Shown: positions 53,466 to 63,645, numbered from the stretch's first letter. The stretch: 64,000 bases of DNA from JARDZU01 sp963730285 (GCA_963730285.1 CAVSQY010000003.1:28069-92068); one strand, 5' to 3'. A program made the numbers and translations. Notes: generated from the letters alone by a model not told the origin.

Positions 53466-55995
53466 GGGCGCGGGTCTCCATGACGTGTGAAGCTTCGATG
53501 CGTCCGCCGATCTTGAGCCCTATCACCATGGTGGTGCCTCCACCTGGTGTGTCTTCGATGACGAGCTCGTTGCCCATTGCTTCGAGAAGACCTCGGGCAA
53601 CGGCCAGGCCGAGCCCTACTCCGCCTTGGTTGGGCGAGTCGCCGAACCGCTGAAAGGGCAGGAAAACCGTCTCATGTGCGTCAGCAGGGATTCCAGGTCC
53701 TCGATCACTGATCCGCAGGTCGACACGCCCCGCCACCTCGCCTGCGCTGATACGCACTTCCTCACCCGACGGCGACCAGGCGAGCGCGTTCTCGATCAGG
53801 TTGGCGACCACTCGTTCGAGCAGGTCTGGGTCGGTTTGCACGTCGGGCAGTGACTCCGAGATCTCGACGGTGATTCGGTCATTGTCTTTGCGGAGACCGG
53901 AGAGTGCTGCGGCGACGACTTCGTCCAGGCCAACGGGTCGGAAGAAGACATGGACTGCACCGACTTGGACGCGGCTGGCATCGAGTAGATGCCCGACGAG
54001 ACGGTTCAATCGTTCGGTCTCCTCGAGGGCCGTGCCGAGGAACGCCCGGATCTGTTCGGGGCTCCATTCCACCCCCGTCTCGACCAGACTCGTAAGCGAC
54101 GCCTTGATCGTCGCCAAAGGGGTACGCAGATCGTGTGAAACGGCGCTGAGAAGCGCAGTCCGGAGCCGGTCTGTCTCTGCCATCGATTCGGCCGACCTGG
54201 CTTCGCGCTCCAATTCGGTGCGTTCAATGGCCTGCACGATCTGGGAGGCGAAGGCACGGAGGACGGTCCGGTCGTCCGTGGTCAGCCTTCCGCCATCGAT
54301 GACGAGAGCGATGGTGTCGGTCACCGCGATTGCTTCGATGCCCTCGCCTGGGGCCTGCAGTTCGCGTTCGCCCTCACTGAGCAGCGTCTCCCACTGGCCG
54401 TCGGTTCGTCGGATCAGGCTCACCGATCCGAGCGAGAAGATGTCCTTCACCCTGCGAAGCAGAGCGTGCTGATCGGAGGCGAACACGGGATGGCCGCGGG
54501 TGGTGGTTGCAGCGAGTGCCTCGGCCTGAGCGCGTGCCTTCCTCGCTTCGACGCTGCGACGACTGGAGTAACCGACCAGCAGACCGACAGCGAGCGAGAT
54601 GACGAGGAAGATGACGATGGAAAGCAGGTCATCTGGATTGCTGACGCTCCATGTCTTCACCGGTGGCGTGAAGAACCAGTTGGCGAGAAGGAATCCGGCG
54701 ACGGCGGCGGCGCCGGCGGGGAGAGCTCCCCCGATCCCGGCCACCACGACCGCACTCATGAGGTAGATGAGAAGGACGTTGTGAAGCTGGAGGTTGTCCC
54801 GGAACAGGAGCAGGATCGCGGTGAGAGCGGGCAGACCCAGCACGACGATTGCCCACGAGGCCAGGCGTCGTCGACCGCTGATCGGCTCGGAGCGACGGCG
54901 GCGGGGGCGGGGTTTGCGAGCCCCTTGGTAGGAGATGATGTGGACGTCGATGTCGCCTGCGTTGCGGATCACCCTGGCGATGGGTGAGCCGCGTCGCAGC
55001 TCGTCGAAACGGGACCGGCGAGAAGCGCCGAGGACGATCTGGGTTGCGTTCTCATCGCGTGCAAAGGCAACCAGAGCAGTTCCAATGTCGTCTCCTACCA
55101 ATTCGTGGTATCGGCCACCGAGTTGCTGTAAGAGCTCAACCAGCAGGGTGACATCCGTATCGGACTGCTCTGCCAAGCCGTCCGTGGGACGCACATAGAC
55201 ACCGACGAGATCGGCCCGGGACCGCATCGCGAGTCGGGCGGCCCGTCGCACGACGTCGTCACTCCCCTCGGCGCCGGCAAGCGCCACTACCACCCGCTCT
55301 TTGGTCTCCCAGGGTTGGTCGATTCCGTGCATATCACGGTACTTCGCCACGGCTTCGTCGACCCGGTCGGCGGTCCACGACAGGGCAAGCTCCCTCAACG
55401 CACCCAGGTTCCCGGGACGGAAATAGTTGGCGAGGGCGGCGTCGATGCGCTCGGCCGGGTAGATCTTCCCGGCCGCCAGGCGGTCTCGCACTCCCTCCTG
55501 GGTCAGGTCGACCAGCTCGATCTCGTCGGCGTTCCGCACTACCTCGTCAGGAATAGTCTCTCTCTGCACAACGTCTGTGATCTCGTGGATCACGTCGTTG
55601 AGGGAGTCGAGGTGTTGGACGTTCATTGTCGAGAAGACATCGATCCCGGCATCGAGCAGCTCCTCGACGTCCATCCAGCGCTTGGCATTCCTGGACCCAG
55701 GCACGTTGGTGTGGGCCAACTCGTCGACCAGGGCGACGTCCGGGAGCCGGGCCATCACGGCGTCGAGGTCCATCTCCTCGAACGCCGCCCCCCGGTACTC
55801 GGCCGCCCGGCGGGGGATCACCTCGAGATCACCGATCATGGCCGCGGTCTCGCTGCGCTCGTGAGGCTCGACGAAGCCGACAACCACGTCACGACCCTCG
55901 CTGCGGAGACGGTTGCCCTCCTCCAGCATGGCGTAGGTCTTGCCGACGCCAGGGGCGGCGCCGAGGAACACCTTCAGCTTGCCGCGTGTCACCAT
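53458..55995 (-). CDS. kdpD: Sensor histidine kinase KdpD
   Basis: 845 aa. The N-terminal KdpD domain has Walker A GAAPGVGKTYAML and VDELAHTNVPGSRN. A Usp-like domain follows (ERVVVALAGAEGSDDVVRRAARLAMRS), then the four-helix DUF4118 segment (about 375-480), a GAF-like region, HisKA with SHDLRTPLATIKAS (His about 620) and HATPase with NLIENALAWSP and DRGPGIP. It senses K+ limitation or turgor and phosphorylates KdpE. It lies 46 nt after kdpC. Confidence 0.96.
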   Translation of the reverse strand: MVTRGKLKVFLGAAPGVGKTYAMLEEGNRLRSEGRDVVVGFVEPHERSETAAMIGDLEVIPRRAAEYRGAAFEEMDLDAVMARLPDVALVDELAHTNVPGSRNAKRWMDVEELLDAGIDVFSTMNVQHLDSLNDVIHEITDVVQRETIPDEVVRNADEIELVDLTQEGVRDRLAAGKIYPAERIDAALANYFRPGNLGALRELALSWTADRVDEAVAKYRDMHGIDQPWETKERVVVALAGAEGSDDVVRRAARLAMRSRADLVGVYVRPTDGLAEQSDTDVTLLVELLQQLGGRYHELVGDDIGTALVAFARDENATQIVLGASRRSRFDELRRGSPIARVIRNAGDIDVHIISYQGARKPRPRRRRSEPISGRRRLASWAIVVLGLPALTAILLLFRDNLQLHNVLLIYLMSAVVVAGIGGALPAGAAAVAGFLLANWFFTPPVKTWSVSNPDDLLSIVIFLVISLAVGLLVGYSSRRSVEARKARAQAEALAATTTRGHPVFASDQHALLRRVKDIFSLGSVSLIRRTDGQWETLLSEGERELQAPGEGIEAIAVTDTIALVIDGGRLTTDDRTVLRAFASQIVQAIERTELEREARSAESMAETDRLRTALLSAVSHDLRTPLATIKASLTSLVETGVEWSPEQIRAFLGTALEETERLNRLVGHLLDASRVQVGAVHVFFRPVGLDEVVAAALSGLRKDNDRITVEISESLPDVQTDPDLLERVVANLIENALAWSPSGEEVRISAGEVAGRVDLRISDRGPGIPADAHETVFLPFQRFGDSPNQGGVGLGLAVARGLLEAMGNELVIEDTPGGGTTMVIGLKIGGRIEASHVMETRARG

Positions 55996-56041
55996 CCCAA
56001 GCTACAGCCGAGTCCGGCATTTGGTGTCAGCCCGGGAGCCG

Positions 56042-56617
56042 TCATTTTTCCCCGTCGAGGGCGAGGTTCAGGGTGAGGACGTTGACTGCCGGCTCGCCAA
56101 GGAACCCCAGATCCCGGCCGTCGGTGTGGTCTTCGATGAGAGCGAGCAGTTTGTCGAGAGCCTGTCCGCGTGATGCCGCAATCCGCGGCGCCTGAATCCT
56201 TGCGTTGGCTACCGAGATGTGCGGATCCAGCCCCGAGCTGGAGGCCGTGACCGCATCGACAGGGACGGGTGAATCCGCGGCCAGGCCGTTCAGCTCCCGG
56301 TAGGCGATGGCTCGCTCCTCTATCGCGGCGAGCAGATCCGGGTTGGTCGGTCCCAGGTTGCTCCCGGAGCTAGCCGAGCCATCGTAACCGTCGCCGGCCG
56401 CCGAAGGACGGGGGTGGAAGTACTCGGGTCCTGTGAAAGGCTGGCCGATCGCCTTCGAGCCGACCAGATGTCCATCGACCTCGAGCAGAGAGCCGTCCGC
56501 CTGATCCTTGAACACGGATTGGGCAATCCCCGTGACGACCATCGGGTACACCAGCCCGGTGAGAATGGTGAAGATCACGAGCATCCAGAAGGCGGGCAGC
56601 AGCTGTCGTCTCATCAC
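56042..56617 (-). CDS. kdpC: KdpC subunit of K+-transporting ATPase
   Basis: 191 aa. One N-terminal helix (FWMLVIFTILTGLVYPMVVTGIAQSVF), then FTGPEYFHPRPSA and GSNLGPTNPDLL and the ending SRGQALDKLLALIEDHTDGRDLGFLGEPAVNVLTLNLAL, all KdpC signatures. It stabilises nucleotide binding in the complex. The start overlaps the kdpB stop (ATGA). Confidence 0.95.
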   Translation of the reverse strand: MMRRQLLPAFWMLVIFTILTGLVYPMVVTGIAQSVFKDQADGSLLEVDGHLVGSKAIGQPFTGPEYFHPRPSAAGDGYDGSASSGSNLGPTNPDLLAAIEERAIAYRELNGLAADSPVPVDAVTASSSGLDPHISVANARIQAPRIAASRGQALDKLLALIEDHTDGRDLGFLGEPAVNVLTLNLALDGEK

Positions 56618-58686
56618 GCCATTCCCAGAGCGCTGATGATGATGTCGAGCACCTTGATCCCGATGAAGGGCGCGATAAGACCACCGACGGCATAGATAGC
56701 GAGATTCCGTCTCAACATGACCACAGCGCTCTCGGCGCGGAACTTCACTCCGCGTAGGGCAAGCGGGATCAGCGCCACGATGATGAGGGCGTTGAAGACC
56801 ACGGCGGAGAGGATCGCCGAGCGCGGGGTCTCCAGACCCATGATGTTCAGGCGGTCCAGCGCCGGGAACACCCCGGAGAACATGGCCGGGATGATGGCGA
56901 AGTACTTGGCGACGTCATTGGAGATGGAGAAGGTGGTGAGGGCTCCCCGGGTGATCAGCAGCTGCTTCCCGATTTCGACGATCTCGATCAGCTTGGTCGG
57001 GTTGGAGTCGAGATCGACCATGTTGCCCGCCTCTTTGGCCGCCTGGGTGCCCGTGTTCATCGACACACCGACGTCGGCCTGGGCCAGGGCCGGGGCGTCG
57101 TTGGTGCCGTCACCGGTCATCGCCACCAGCCTGCCCCCGGCCTGCTCCCGACGAATCAGGGCCATCTTGTCCTCGGGGGTGGCCTCGGCGAGGAAGTCGT
57201 CGACTCCGGCCTCGGTGGCTATCGCCTGGGCGGTGAGCGGGTTGTCGCCGGTGATCATCACGGTGCGGATGCCCATTCTGCGCAGCTGGTCGAACCGGGT
57301 CCTGATTCCCTCCTTGACCACGTCTTTGAGGTGAACCACCCCCAGCACGTCTCTTCCTTCGGCCACGACCAGTGGCGTGCCGCCCGACGTGGCCACACCC
57401 TCGACCAGGGGGTCGAGTCCGCCGGGCACGCTCCCGCCCTGATCGATGACCCATCGGCGAACAGAGTCGGCCGCCCCTTTGCGCACCGATTGCCCGTTGA
57501 GGTCGACTCCGCTCATTCGGGTCTGTGCGCTGAACGCCACGAGGTTGGCGTGGGAGAGGTCACGCTCACGCAGGTTGAACCGCCGCTTGGCGAGAACCAC
57601 GATCGACCTGCCTTCCGGGGTCTCGTCGGCAAGACTGGCGAGCTGGGCCGCCGCGGCAAGACGCTCCTCGGTGATGCCCGGCAGCGGCAGGAACTCTGCG
57701 GCTTGACGATTGCCCAGAGTGATGGTCCCGGTCTTGTCGAGTAGCAGCGTGGAGCAATCCCCGGCAGCCTCCACCGCTCGTCCGGACAGAGCCAGGACGT
57801 TGTGTTGCACCAGACGGTCCATTCCGGCGATCCCGATCGCCGACAGCAGCGCACCGATCGTGGTCGGGATCAGACAGACCAGGAGGGCCACCAGGACGAT
57901 GAGATCCTGCTCGGCACCGGAGTAGATGGCGAAAGGCTGGAGGGTGACCGTGGCCAGCAGGAAGATGATGGTCAGGGCGGCGAGCAGGATGTTGAGGGCG
58001 ATCTCGTTGGGGGTCTTCTGGCGCCTGGCCCCCTCGACCAGGGAGATCATGCGGTCGAGGAAGGTCTCCCCAGGGCGTGCGGTGATCCGGACCACGATCT
58101 GATCGGAAAGGACACGCGTCCCTCCAGTGACCGCGGAACGGTCACCTCCGGCCTCCCGGATCACCGGTGCCGATTCACCCGTGATCGCGGACTCGTCCAC
58201 CGAGGCGATGCCCTCGATGATGTCGCCGTCTGAGGGGATGATCTCGCCGGCTGATACCACCACCACGTCATCCACGGTTAGGTCCGAAGAGGCGATCCGC
58301 TCCATCGAGCCATCGGATAGGCGTCGATTGGCCAAGGTCGTGGCCCGGGTCTGACGGAGGGTCGCCGCCTGGGCCTTTCCCCGGCCCTCTGCCATCGCCT
58401 CGGCGAAGTTGGCGAACAGCACCGTGAACCAGAGCCACCCGGCGATGAGACCGGCAAACACGCTCTGCCGGGCCGAGGCATCCCCCAGGTCCCGGATGAA
58501 CAGCACCGTGGTGAGGACACTCCCGACGAGGACTACGAACATCACCGGGTTACGCGCCTGTACCCGGGGGTCGAGCTTGCGCAAGCTGGCGAGGATGGCC
58601 GGTCCGGTGACCTCGCGGTCGAACAGAGACCTCTCGGTCACCCTTCTGCTCGAAGGGGGAGTTGTGTGGTGATCGACGGTGCTCAT
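56614..58686 (-). CDS. kdpB: KdpB, P-type ATPase subunit of K+ pump
   Basis: 690 aa. Actuator loop AITGESAPV (its serine is the inhibitory phosphorylation site in E. coli), phosphorylation site DKTGTITLGNRQAAEF, GDGTNDAPAL, and a short seven-helix membrane part. It hydrolyses ATP to drive K+ through KdpA. It begins 10 nt after kdpA and is coupled to kdpC. Confidence 0.97.
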   Translation of the reverse strand: MSTVDHHTTPPSSRRVTERSLFDREVTGPAILASLRKLDPRVQARNPVMFVVLVGSVLTTVLFIRDLGDASARQSVFAGLIAGWLWFTVLFANFAEAMAEGRGKAQAATLRQTRATTLANRRLSDGSMERIASSDLTVDDVVVVSAGEIIPSDGDIIEGIASVDESAITGESAPVIREAGGDRSAVTGGTRVLSDQIVVRITARPGETFLDRMISLVEGARRQKTPNEIALNILLAALTIIFLLATVTLQPFAIYSGAEQDLIVLVALLVCLIPTTIGALLSAIGIAGMDRLVQHNVLALSGRAVEAAGDCSTLLLDKTGTITLGNRQAAEFLPLPGITEERLAAAAQLASLADETPEGRSIVVLAKRRFNLRERDLSHANLVAFSAQTRMSGVDLNGQSVRKGAADSVRRWVIDQGGSVPGGLDPLVEGVATSGGTPLVVAEGRDVLGVVHLKDVVKEGIRTRFDQLRRMGIRTVMITGDNPLTAQAIATEAGVDDFLAEATPEDKMALIRREQAGGRLVAMTGDGTNDAPALAQADVGVSMNTGTQAAKEAGNMVDLDSNPTKLIEIVEIGKQLLITRGALTTFSISNDVAKYFAIIPAMFSGVFPALDRLNIMGLETPRSAILSAVVFNALIIVALIPLALRGVKFRAESAVVMLRRNLAIYAVGGLIAPFIGIKVLDIIISALGMA

Positions 58687-58696
58687 GCGCAGACTC

Positions 58697-60406
58697 CTAG
58701 AGGGACAGGTACTCGACGATCGGGCCTAGCGCCAACGCTGGGAAGAAGGTGAGTCCGGCCACGACGACGACCACTCCGATCACCAGACCGATGAACAACG
58801 GGGTGTGGGTGGGGAAGGTTCCGGTGGTGGACGGCATCACTTGCTTACCGGCCATGGAGCCCGCGATCCCGAGCACGGGGATGATGGCGAAAAAGCGGCC
58901 GACCAGCATGGACAGGCCGATGGTCGTGTCGTACCAGTCGGTGGCTGCGTTGAAGCCGGCGAAGGCGGAACCGTTGTTGTTCGACCCTGATGCATAGGCG
59001 TAGAGAATCTCAGCGAGCCCGTGCGGACCGGGGTTGGCACGCGAGGCGAGGGCGGATTCGATCAGGACCGCCGCCGCCGCGAACCCAAGGAGCACGAGCG
59101 GCATCGCCAGGACGTAGAGGGCCACCATCTTCATCTCGGCGGCCTGGATCTTCTTCCCCAGATACTCGGGGGTCCTTCCCACCATCAGCCCGGCGATGAA
59201 GACGGCAAGGATGGCAAAGATGAGCAACCCGTTGAGCCCCACCCCGACCCCTCCCGGGCTCACTTCCCCCAAGACCATGTGGGTCAGGGCGATGCCCCCA
59301 CCCAACGGTGTCATGCTGTCGTGCATGCAGTCGACCGACCCGTTCGAAGTCCCGGTAGTGCTTGCCGCCCACAGCCCGCAAGCCGCGGCGCCGAAACGGA
59401 CCTCCTTTCCCTCGAGACTCCCGCCGCCCTGATCGACGGTGGCGATCTGACTGACCCCGAGGTCGTCGAGCCTTGGATTGCCGCCGGTCTCGAACGTCAT
59501 CGCCGCCAGGGCCATCCCGGCCCAGACGATGAACATGATGGCGAACACCGCCCAGCCCTGGCGGCGGTCCCTCACCATGTGACCGAAGGTGAAGGCGAGA
59601 CCGAAGGGGATGACCAGGATCGCCCAGTTCTCGAGGAAGTTGTTGAACTGGGTCGAGTTCTCGAACGGGTGCGAGGAGTTCGTGTTGAAGAAACCGCCGC
59701 CATTGGTGCCGAGCTGCTTGATGGCTACCTGGCTGGCGGTAGGCCCACCCGGGATCAGTTGACCGGCACCCTCGACGGTGGTCACCTCGGTGAAACCGTG
59801 CAGGTTCTGGATGACGCCCTGACTGACCAGAAGGAGGGCGACGACAAACGACAGGGGGAGCAGAATTCTGGTGACGGTGCGGGTCAGATCGACCCAGAAG
59901 TTGCCCAAAGTGGCGGCGCGTCTCCTGGCCAAGCCTCGGATCAGAGCGGCCATCACCGCCATCCCGGCGGCGGCCGACACGAAGTTCTGCACCGCAAGAC
60001 CGCTCATCTGGGTCAGATGACTCATGGTCAGCTCGCCGCTGTACGACTGCCAGTTGGTGTTGGTCATGAAGCTGACCGCGGCGTTGAATGCAACATGGGG
60101 GGTGACGGCCGGCACATCAGTCGGGTTGAAAGGCAGGGATCCCTGGAGCCGCTGCAGCCCGTAGACGGCCAGGAACGAGACGATGCTGAAGGCAAGGACC
60201 GAGTAGGTGTAAACGGTCCAGCGTTGCTCGCGGGATGGGTCGATCCGGCATACCCGATAGATGAGTCGCTCGATCGGCAGGAAGAACCGGTCGCCCGGAA
60301 CGGCGTCGTCGTCGTAGACGCGGGCCATGTATCGACCGAGCGGAATAGCGGTGAGGACCACCACTGCGATCAGCGCCGCGAATTGGAGCCAAGCGGGAGC
60401 CGACAT
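58697..60406 (-). CDS. kdpA: KdpA, K+-channel-like subunit
   Basis: 569 aa with about ten helices and four selectivity-filter-like repeats. NGGGFFNTNSSHPFENSTQ and SGSNNNGSAFAGF are classic KdpA segments. It translocates K+. The start shares one nucleotide with the kdpF stop. Confidence 0.97.
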   Translation of the reverse strand: MSAPAWLQFAALIAVVVLTAIPLGRYMARVYDDDAVPGDRFFLPIERLIYRVCRIDPSREQRWTVYTYSVLAFSIVSFLAVYGLQRLQGSLPFNPTDVPAVTPHVAFNAAVSFMTNTNWQSYSGELTMSHLTQMSGLAVQNFVSAAAGMAVMAALIRGLARRRAATLGNFWVDLTRTVTRILLPLSFVVALLLVSQGVIQNLHGFTEVTTVEGAGQLIPGGPTASQVAIKQLGTNGGGFFNTNSSHPFENSTQFNNFLENWAILVIPFGLAFTFGHMVRDRRQGWAVFAIMFIVWAGMALAAMTFETGGNPRLDDLGVSQIATVDQGGGSLEGKEVRFGAAACGLWAASTTGTSNGSVDCMHDSMTPLGGGIALTHMVLGEVSPGGVGVGLNGLLIFAILAVFIAGLMVGRTPEYLGKKIQAAEMKMVALYVLAMPLVLLGFAAAAVLIESALASRANPGPHGLAEILYAYASGSNNNGSAFAGFNAATDWYDTTIGLSMLVGRFFAIIPVLGIAGSMAGKQVMPSTTGTFPTHTPLFIGLVIGVVVVVAGLTFFPALALGPIVEYLSL

Positions 60407-60495
60407 CAGAACCTCTCCGGGAAGAGCAGGGCAGCGAAGAGGAACCCGGCGAGAAGCACAGCCAGCACCAGACCGATGATTCCGTCGACGCTCAT
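60406..60495 (-). CDS. kdpF: KdpF small subunit
   Basis: 29 aa: a short N-terminus, one hydrophobic helix (GLVLAVLLAGFLFAALLFP) and ERF at the end, as usual for KdpF, which stabilises the complex. It shares an A with the kdpA start, and its ATG overlaps the stop of the 47-aa gene upstream (ATGA). Confidence 0.9.
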   Translation of the reverse strand: MSVDGIIGLVLAVLLAGFLFAALLFPERF

Positions 60496-60635
60496 CGGGT
60501 CGGCCCCTCTGTCGTGTCCTCGGTCTCCGGCGACGTCTCCTCCGACCCCCTCACGATCCGGTCCAGGCCACGGACATACCCCACGCAAAGAGCGAAGAAC
60601 GCCAAGGTCACCGCAATGAATGCGATATCAGCCAT
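60492..60635 (-). CDS. 47-aa membrane protein upstream of kdpF
   Basis: The sequence begins MADIAFIAVTLAFFALCVGYV, one membrane helix, then RGLDRIVRG and an acidic tail (SEETSPETEDTTEG). AGGAG lies 8 nt before the ATG, and the stop overlaps kdpF (ATGA). Similar tiny ORFs precede kdpF in many actinobacterial operons. It may be an extra small subunit of the pump; no function is known. Confidence 0.75.
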   Translation of the reverse strand: MADIAFIAVTLAFFALCVGYVRGLDRIVRGSEETSPETEDTTEGPTR

Positions 60636-60854
60636 GTGGTTTCTCCTATCCGCCCATGTGCCCTGTTTCGATCACCTTGATAACTGTCATCCTCGGGGGC
60701 GCAATCGAATTGACGGCTTTCAAACGCCCGTCCATGGATGTTTTAACCAGCGCTTGGCGCGGATGCACCCGATGAGTGGCGGGACCGTCCAACCCAGCAA
60801 CACCTACCGAGCAGGCGGGTCCTGACTCTCGTCCGGTCTATACGCGTCAAGACG

Positions 60855-61292
60855 GTGGAGATGGTCGCTAAATGCTCGCTACTGTCAGGGACGAGCGTCT
60901 GGACCGACCATACGTTCATCCCTGTGTCGGAAAACAGCGGCGAGGAAGCAAGGTTGGCGGCTCCTTTGGGAGCGCTGGCGCTGCTGGTCTTCTCCATGTT
61001 CCTGGTGCCACTACGTGACTTCCTCGGCACGGCCAACATTGCCATCGTGTTCCTGGTCGGGGTGCAGGTGCTCGCCGTCGTTGGCGGCCGAAGAGGGGCC
61101 GTAACCGGTGCGGTGGTCGCCGCTCTCTCCTTCGACTTCTTCTTCACCGAGCCCTATCTCCGGTTGGTGATCAGCGATCGCCAAGACATCATCACCGCCG
61201 TCCTGCTGCTCGTCACGGGCATCGCCACCAGCGAGTTGGGGAACCTGCGGCTTCGTCGACAACTTCGCCAACTCGACGATCATGGTTCCTGA
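60855..61292 (+). CDS. Stand-alone DUF4118 membrane protein
   Basis: Up to 145 aa, divergent from the kdp operon. Four hydrophobic segments (APLGALALLVFSMFLV, NIAIVFLVGVQVLAVVGG, AVTGAVVAALSFDFFFTEP, DIITAVLLLVTGIATSELG) match the DUF4118 sensor region of KdpD, but no kinase, Usp or N-terminal KdpD domain is attached. The start could be the GTG at 60855, the ATG at 60861 or a later GTG near 60924. It could modulate KdpD or be what is left of a second kinase. Its end overlaps the permease gene by 13 nt. Confidence 0.75.
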   Translation: MEMVAKCSLLSGTSVWTDHTFIPVSENSGEEARLAAPLGALALLVFSMFLVPLRDFLGTANIAIVFLVGVQVLAVVGGRRGAVTGAVVAALSFDFFFTEPYLRLVISDRQDIITAVLLLVTGIATSELGNLRLRRQLRQLDDHGS

Positions 61293-63622
61293 AACGTCGA
61301 CCGGTTCAGGTCATGAGCGCCGTTGGTGCGTAGGTGATAGGGAACCGAGGTGACGGCGATGCCCGGCTCACCGGCGAGTCTTCCCTTGATGGCGAGCCCG
61401 GTCTGGTTGTGGAGGATCTGGGTGACACGACCCGGTACGACGAATTCAGGAATCACCGCGCATATGAGCGTTCCTGGAACTGCGGTACGACGTCTCTCTC
61501 GCAAGTATCGGACCAGCGGATCAACGATGCTTCGATACGGGCTGGCGAGCATCACGAGGGGAGATTCGTAGCCGGCGGCCTCCCACTGGGCTTCGAGGCG
61601 TTGGCGTTGAGCCGGGTCGACATCGATATGCACCGCGGTCACTGGAGGACCGAGACTCTCGGCGTAGGTGAGGGCTTCGCGGATTGGTCTGGTCATATCC
61701 GAGATTAGGACCACCTGCTCCACATGAGAGATGGGAACCTGGCTGAGCCGGCTGCGGCGTGGCCGTCTCAACACATTGAGGTCGGTGACCACGACACCGG
61801 GTTCGAACAGCAGTCGAGACTTGATGGCGAGGCTGTGACGGTGGGCAAAAGGAGCGAGGAGCGACCTCGACCGGACACGGTCGGCGAGGATCACCGTCAC
61901 GACCACCCCTGGGTGAGCATCGCGCTCGCGGCGGATGCGGTCGATGACCCGGCGGGAGATGGGCTCGCTCTCCCCCGCCAACACCTCTAGGGGATGTGCG
62001 AGATGTGCCACGTCCCAGGTGTAGAGGAGGTCGTCCGAGCCGGGCTCTTCAGCGTGTACGCACGTCACATCTTCGACATCGAGCAAACTGGCGTAGCGCA
62101 GCGCCCGCTCAGTTGCCTCGTCGTGGTGGGCCACGAGGAGGATTATCCGAGTCGGCTTCGGCTCGGCCTCCGTCGGCACCTGCCGGAGTTGGGCGGCCAC
62201 ACCCAGGTAGTGGCGTCGGATCGCAAGCATCAGGGCGACAAGGATTGGAACGAGGAGAATGACGATCCAGGCGCCGTGGACGAACTTGACCGACGCCACC
62301 ACCACCAGGACCACACCGGTGGTGACCGCTCCGACTGTGTTGATCACAACGGATCGCCGCCATCCCGACTCCCTGGTGCGAAGCCAGTGTCTGACCATCC
62401 CGGTTTGGCTGAGTGTGAATGCGGTGAAGACGCCGACCACGTAAAGCTGGATGAGACGGCTCACCTCCGCCCCGAACACGACGAGCAGGGCCGACGCCAG
62501 CAGAGCCAGCGCGATGACCCCGTTCGAGAACACCAGCCGGTCGCCACGGTTCAGGAACTGACGCGGTGTCAGTTTGTGTCGTGCGAGGATGGCGGAGAGA
62601 CGGGGAAAGTCCTGGTATGCGGTGTTTGCGGCGAGAACCAAGATGGCGGCTGTAAACACCTGCAAGGCGTAGAAACCGAAGCCTCCATTGAAGGTGGCGC
62701 GTCCGATTTGTGAGATGACCGTCCCGTACCGATCGATGGTGTTTTCAGAGATGCGGACGTCGTACAGCCTGGCAAGGGTGGAGATACCGAGGAACATCGT
62801 TATCGAGATGACTCCCATCACCCCGAGCGTGGTGGCGGCATTCCGTGCCTTGGGCTCGCGGAAGGCCTGAACACCGTTGGCGATTGCCTCCACACCAGTC
62901 AGAGCAGTCGACCCCGAGGCGAACGCGCGAAGGATCAAGAACAGCCCCACGACGGCCACCTCCGGCTCGAGGTTTGCACCAGAGGAGATCGCCGTCGGAC
63001 ACGCCCCGTCCAGACACTCGGCGAATCCGGCAACGAGCATCGTCCCGACCGTGGCCACGAACAGATAGGTCGGGAGGGCGAACAGCGTCGAAGCCTCTTT
63101 GACCCCGCGCAGGTTGGCAACTGTGAGTAACACCACGAATCCCAGGGCGATCACCACCCGATGGGCCAGCAGCCCGGGAACCGCTGAGGTGATCGCGGCC
63201 ACACCGGCGGCAACCGACACGGCCACGGTAAGCACGTAGTCGATGAGTAATGCGGCCGCCGCCACCGTCCCGGTCCGGATGCCAAGGTTGTCGTTGGCGA
63301 CGATGAAGGCCCCGCCTCCGTCAGGGTACGCCTTGATCGTCTGCCGATAGGAGATGATCACGATGAGGAGGAGAGTCGCGATGGCCAGAGATATCGGGGT
63401 GAGCAGATTGAAGGCCGCGGCACCCGCCAAAGACAGGACGAGCATCGCCTCTTCGGTTGCGTACGCCACCGAAGAAAGTGGATCGGAGGCGAAGACCGGA
63501 AGTGCCAGCCGCTTGGGCAGCAGTTGGTGCTCCTCCTCGTGGCTGGCGAACGGTCTTCCGAACAGACGCCTCTTGAGCCCTCCCCCTCCGGGTAGTCCCG
63601 CCATCTTTGAATCGTCACTCAC
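61280..63622 (-). CDS. APC-superfamily permease, KimA-like, with Usp-like C-terminus
   Basis: 780 aa. About twelve helices; the first has LPVFASDPLSSVAYATEEAML and the second region YRQTIKAYPDGGGAFIVANDNLG, signatures of the KimA/YdaO K+-importer branch of the amino-acid permease superfamily. From about residue 490 (TRIILLVAHHDEATERALRYASLL) a soluble domain of Usp-like strands occupies the C-terminal 280 residues. KimA is a proton-coupled K+ importer controlled by c-di-AMP, which fits the kdp neighbours. The start is GTG 63622 or ATG 63604. No c-di-AMP riboswitch was seen. Confidence 0.82.
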   Translation of the reverse strand: MSDDSKMAGLPGGGGLKRRLFGRPFASHEEEHQLLPKRLALPVFASDPLSSVAYATEEAMLVLSLAGAAAFNLLTPISLAIATLLLIVIISYRQTIKAYPDGGGAFIVANDNLGIRTGTVAAAALLIDYVLTVAVSVAAGVAAITSAVPGLLAHRVVIALGFVVLLTVANLRGVKEASTLFALPTYLFVATVGTMLVAGFAECLDGACPTAISSGANLEPEVAVVGLFLILRAFASGSTALTGVEAIANGVQAFREPKARNAATTLGVMGVISITMFLGISTLARLYDVRISENTIDRYGTVISQIGRATFNGGFGFYALQVFTAAILVLAANTAYQDFPRLSAILARHKLTPRQFLNRGDRLVFSNGVIALALLASALLVVFGAEVSRLIQLYVVGVFTAFTLSQTGMVRHWLRTRESGWRRSVVINTVGAVTTGVVLVVVASVKFVHGAWIVILLVPILVALMLAIRRHYLGVAAQLRQVPTEAEPKPTRIILLVAHHDEATERALRYASLLDVEDVTCVHAEEPGSDDLLYTWDVAHLAHPLEVLAGESEPISRRVIDRIRRERDAHPGVVVTVILADRVRSRSLLAPFAHRHSLAIKSRLLFEPGVVVTDLNVLRRPRRSRLSQVPISHVEQVVLISDMTRPIREALTYAESLGPPVTAVHIDVDPAQRQRLEAQWEAAGYESPLVMLASPYRSIVDPLVRYLRERRRTAVPGTLICAVIPEFVVPGRVTQILHNQTGLAIKGRLAGEPGIAVTSVPYHLRTNGAHDLNRSTFQEP

Positions 63623-63645
63623 CCGGTCGCCTCACAAACAAAGCA

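Noticed and set aside
59021..60619. Long plus-strand open frame across kdpA and kdpF
   Set aside because: Antisense to clear KdpA sequence; the translation is charged and low-complexity and lacks a ribosome-binding site.
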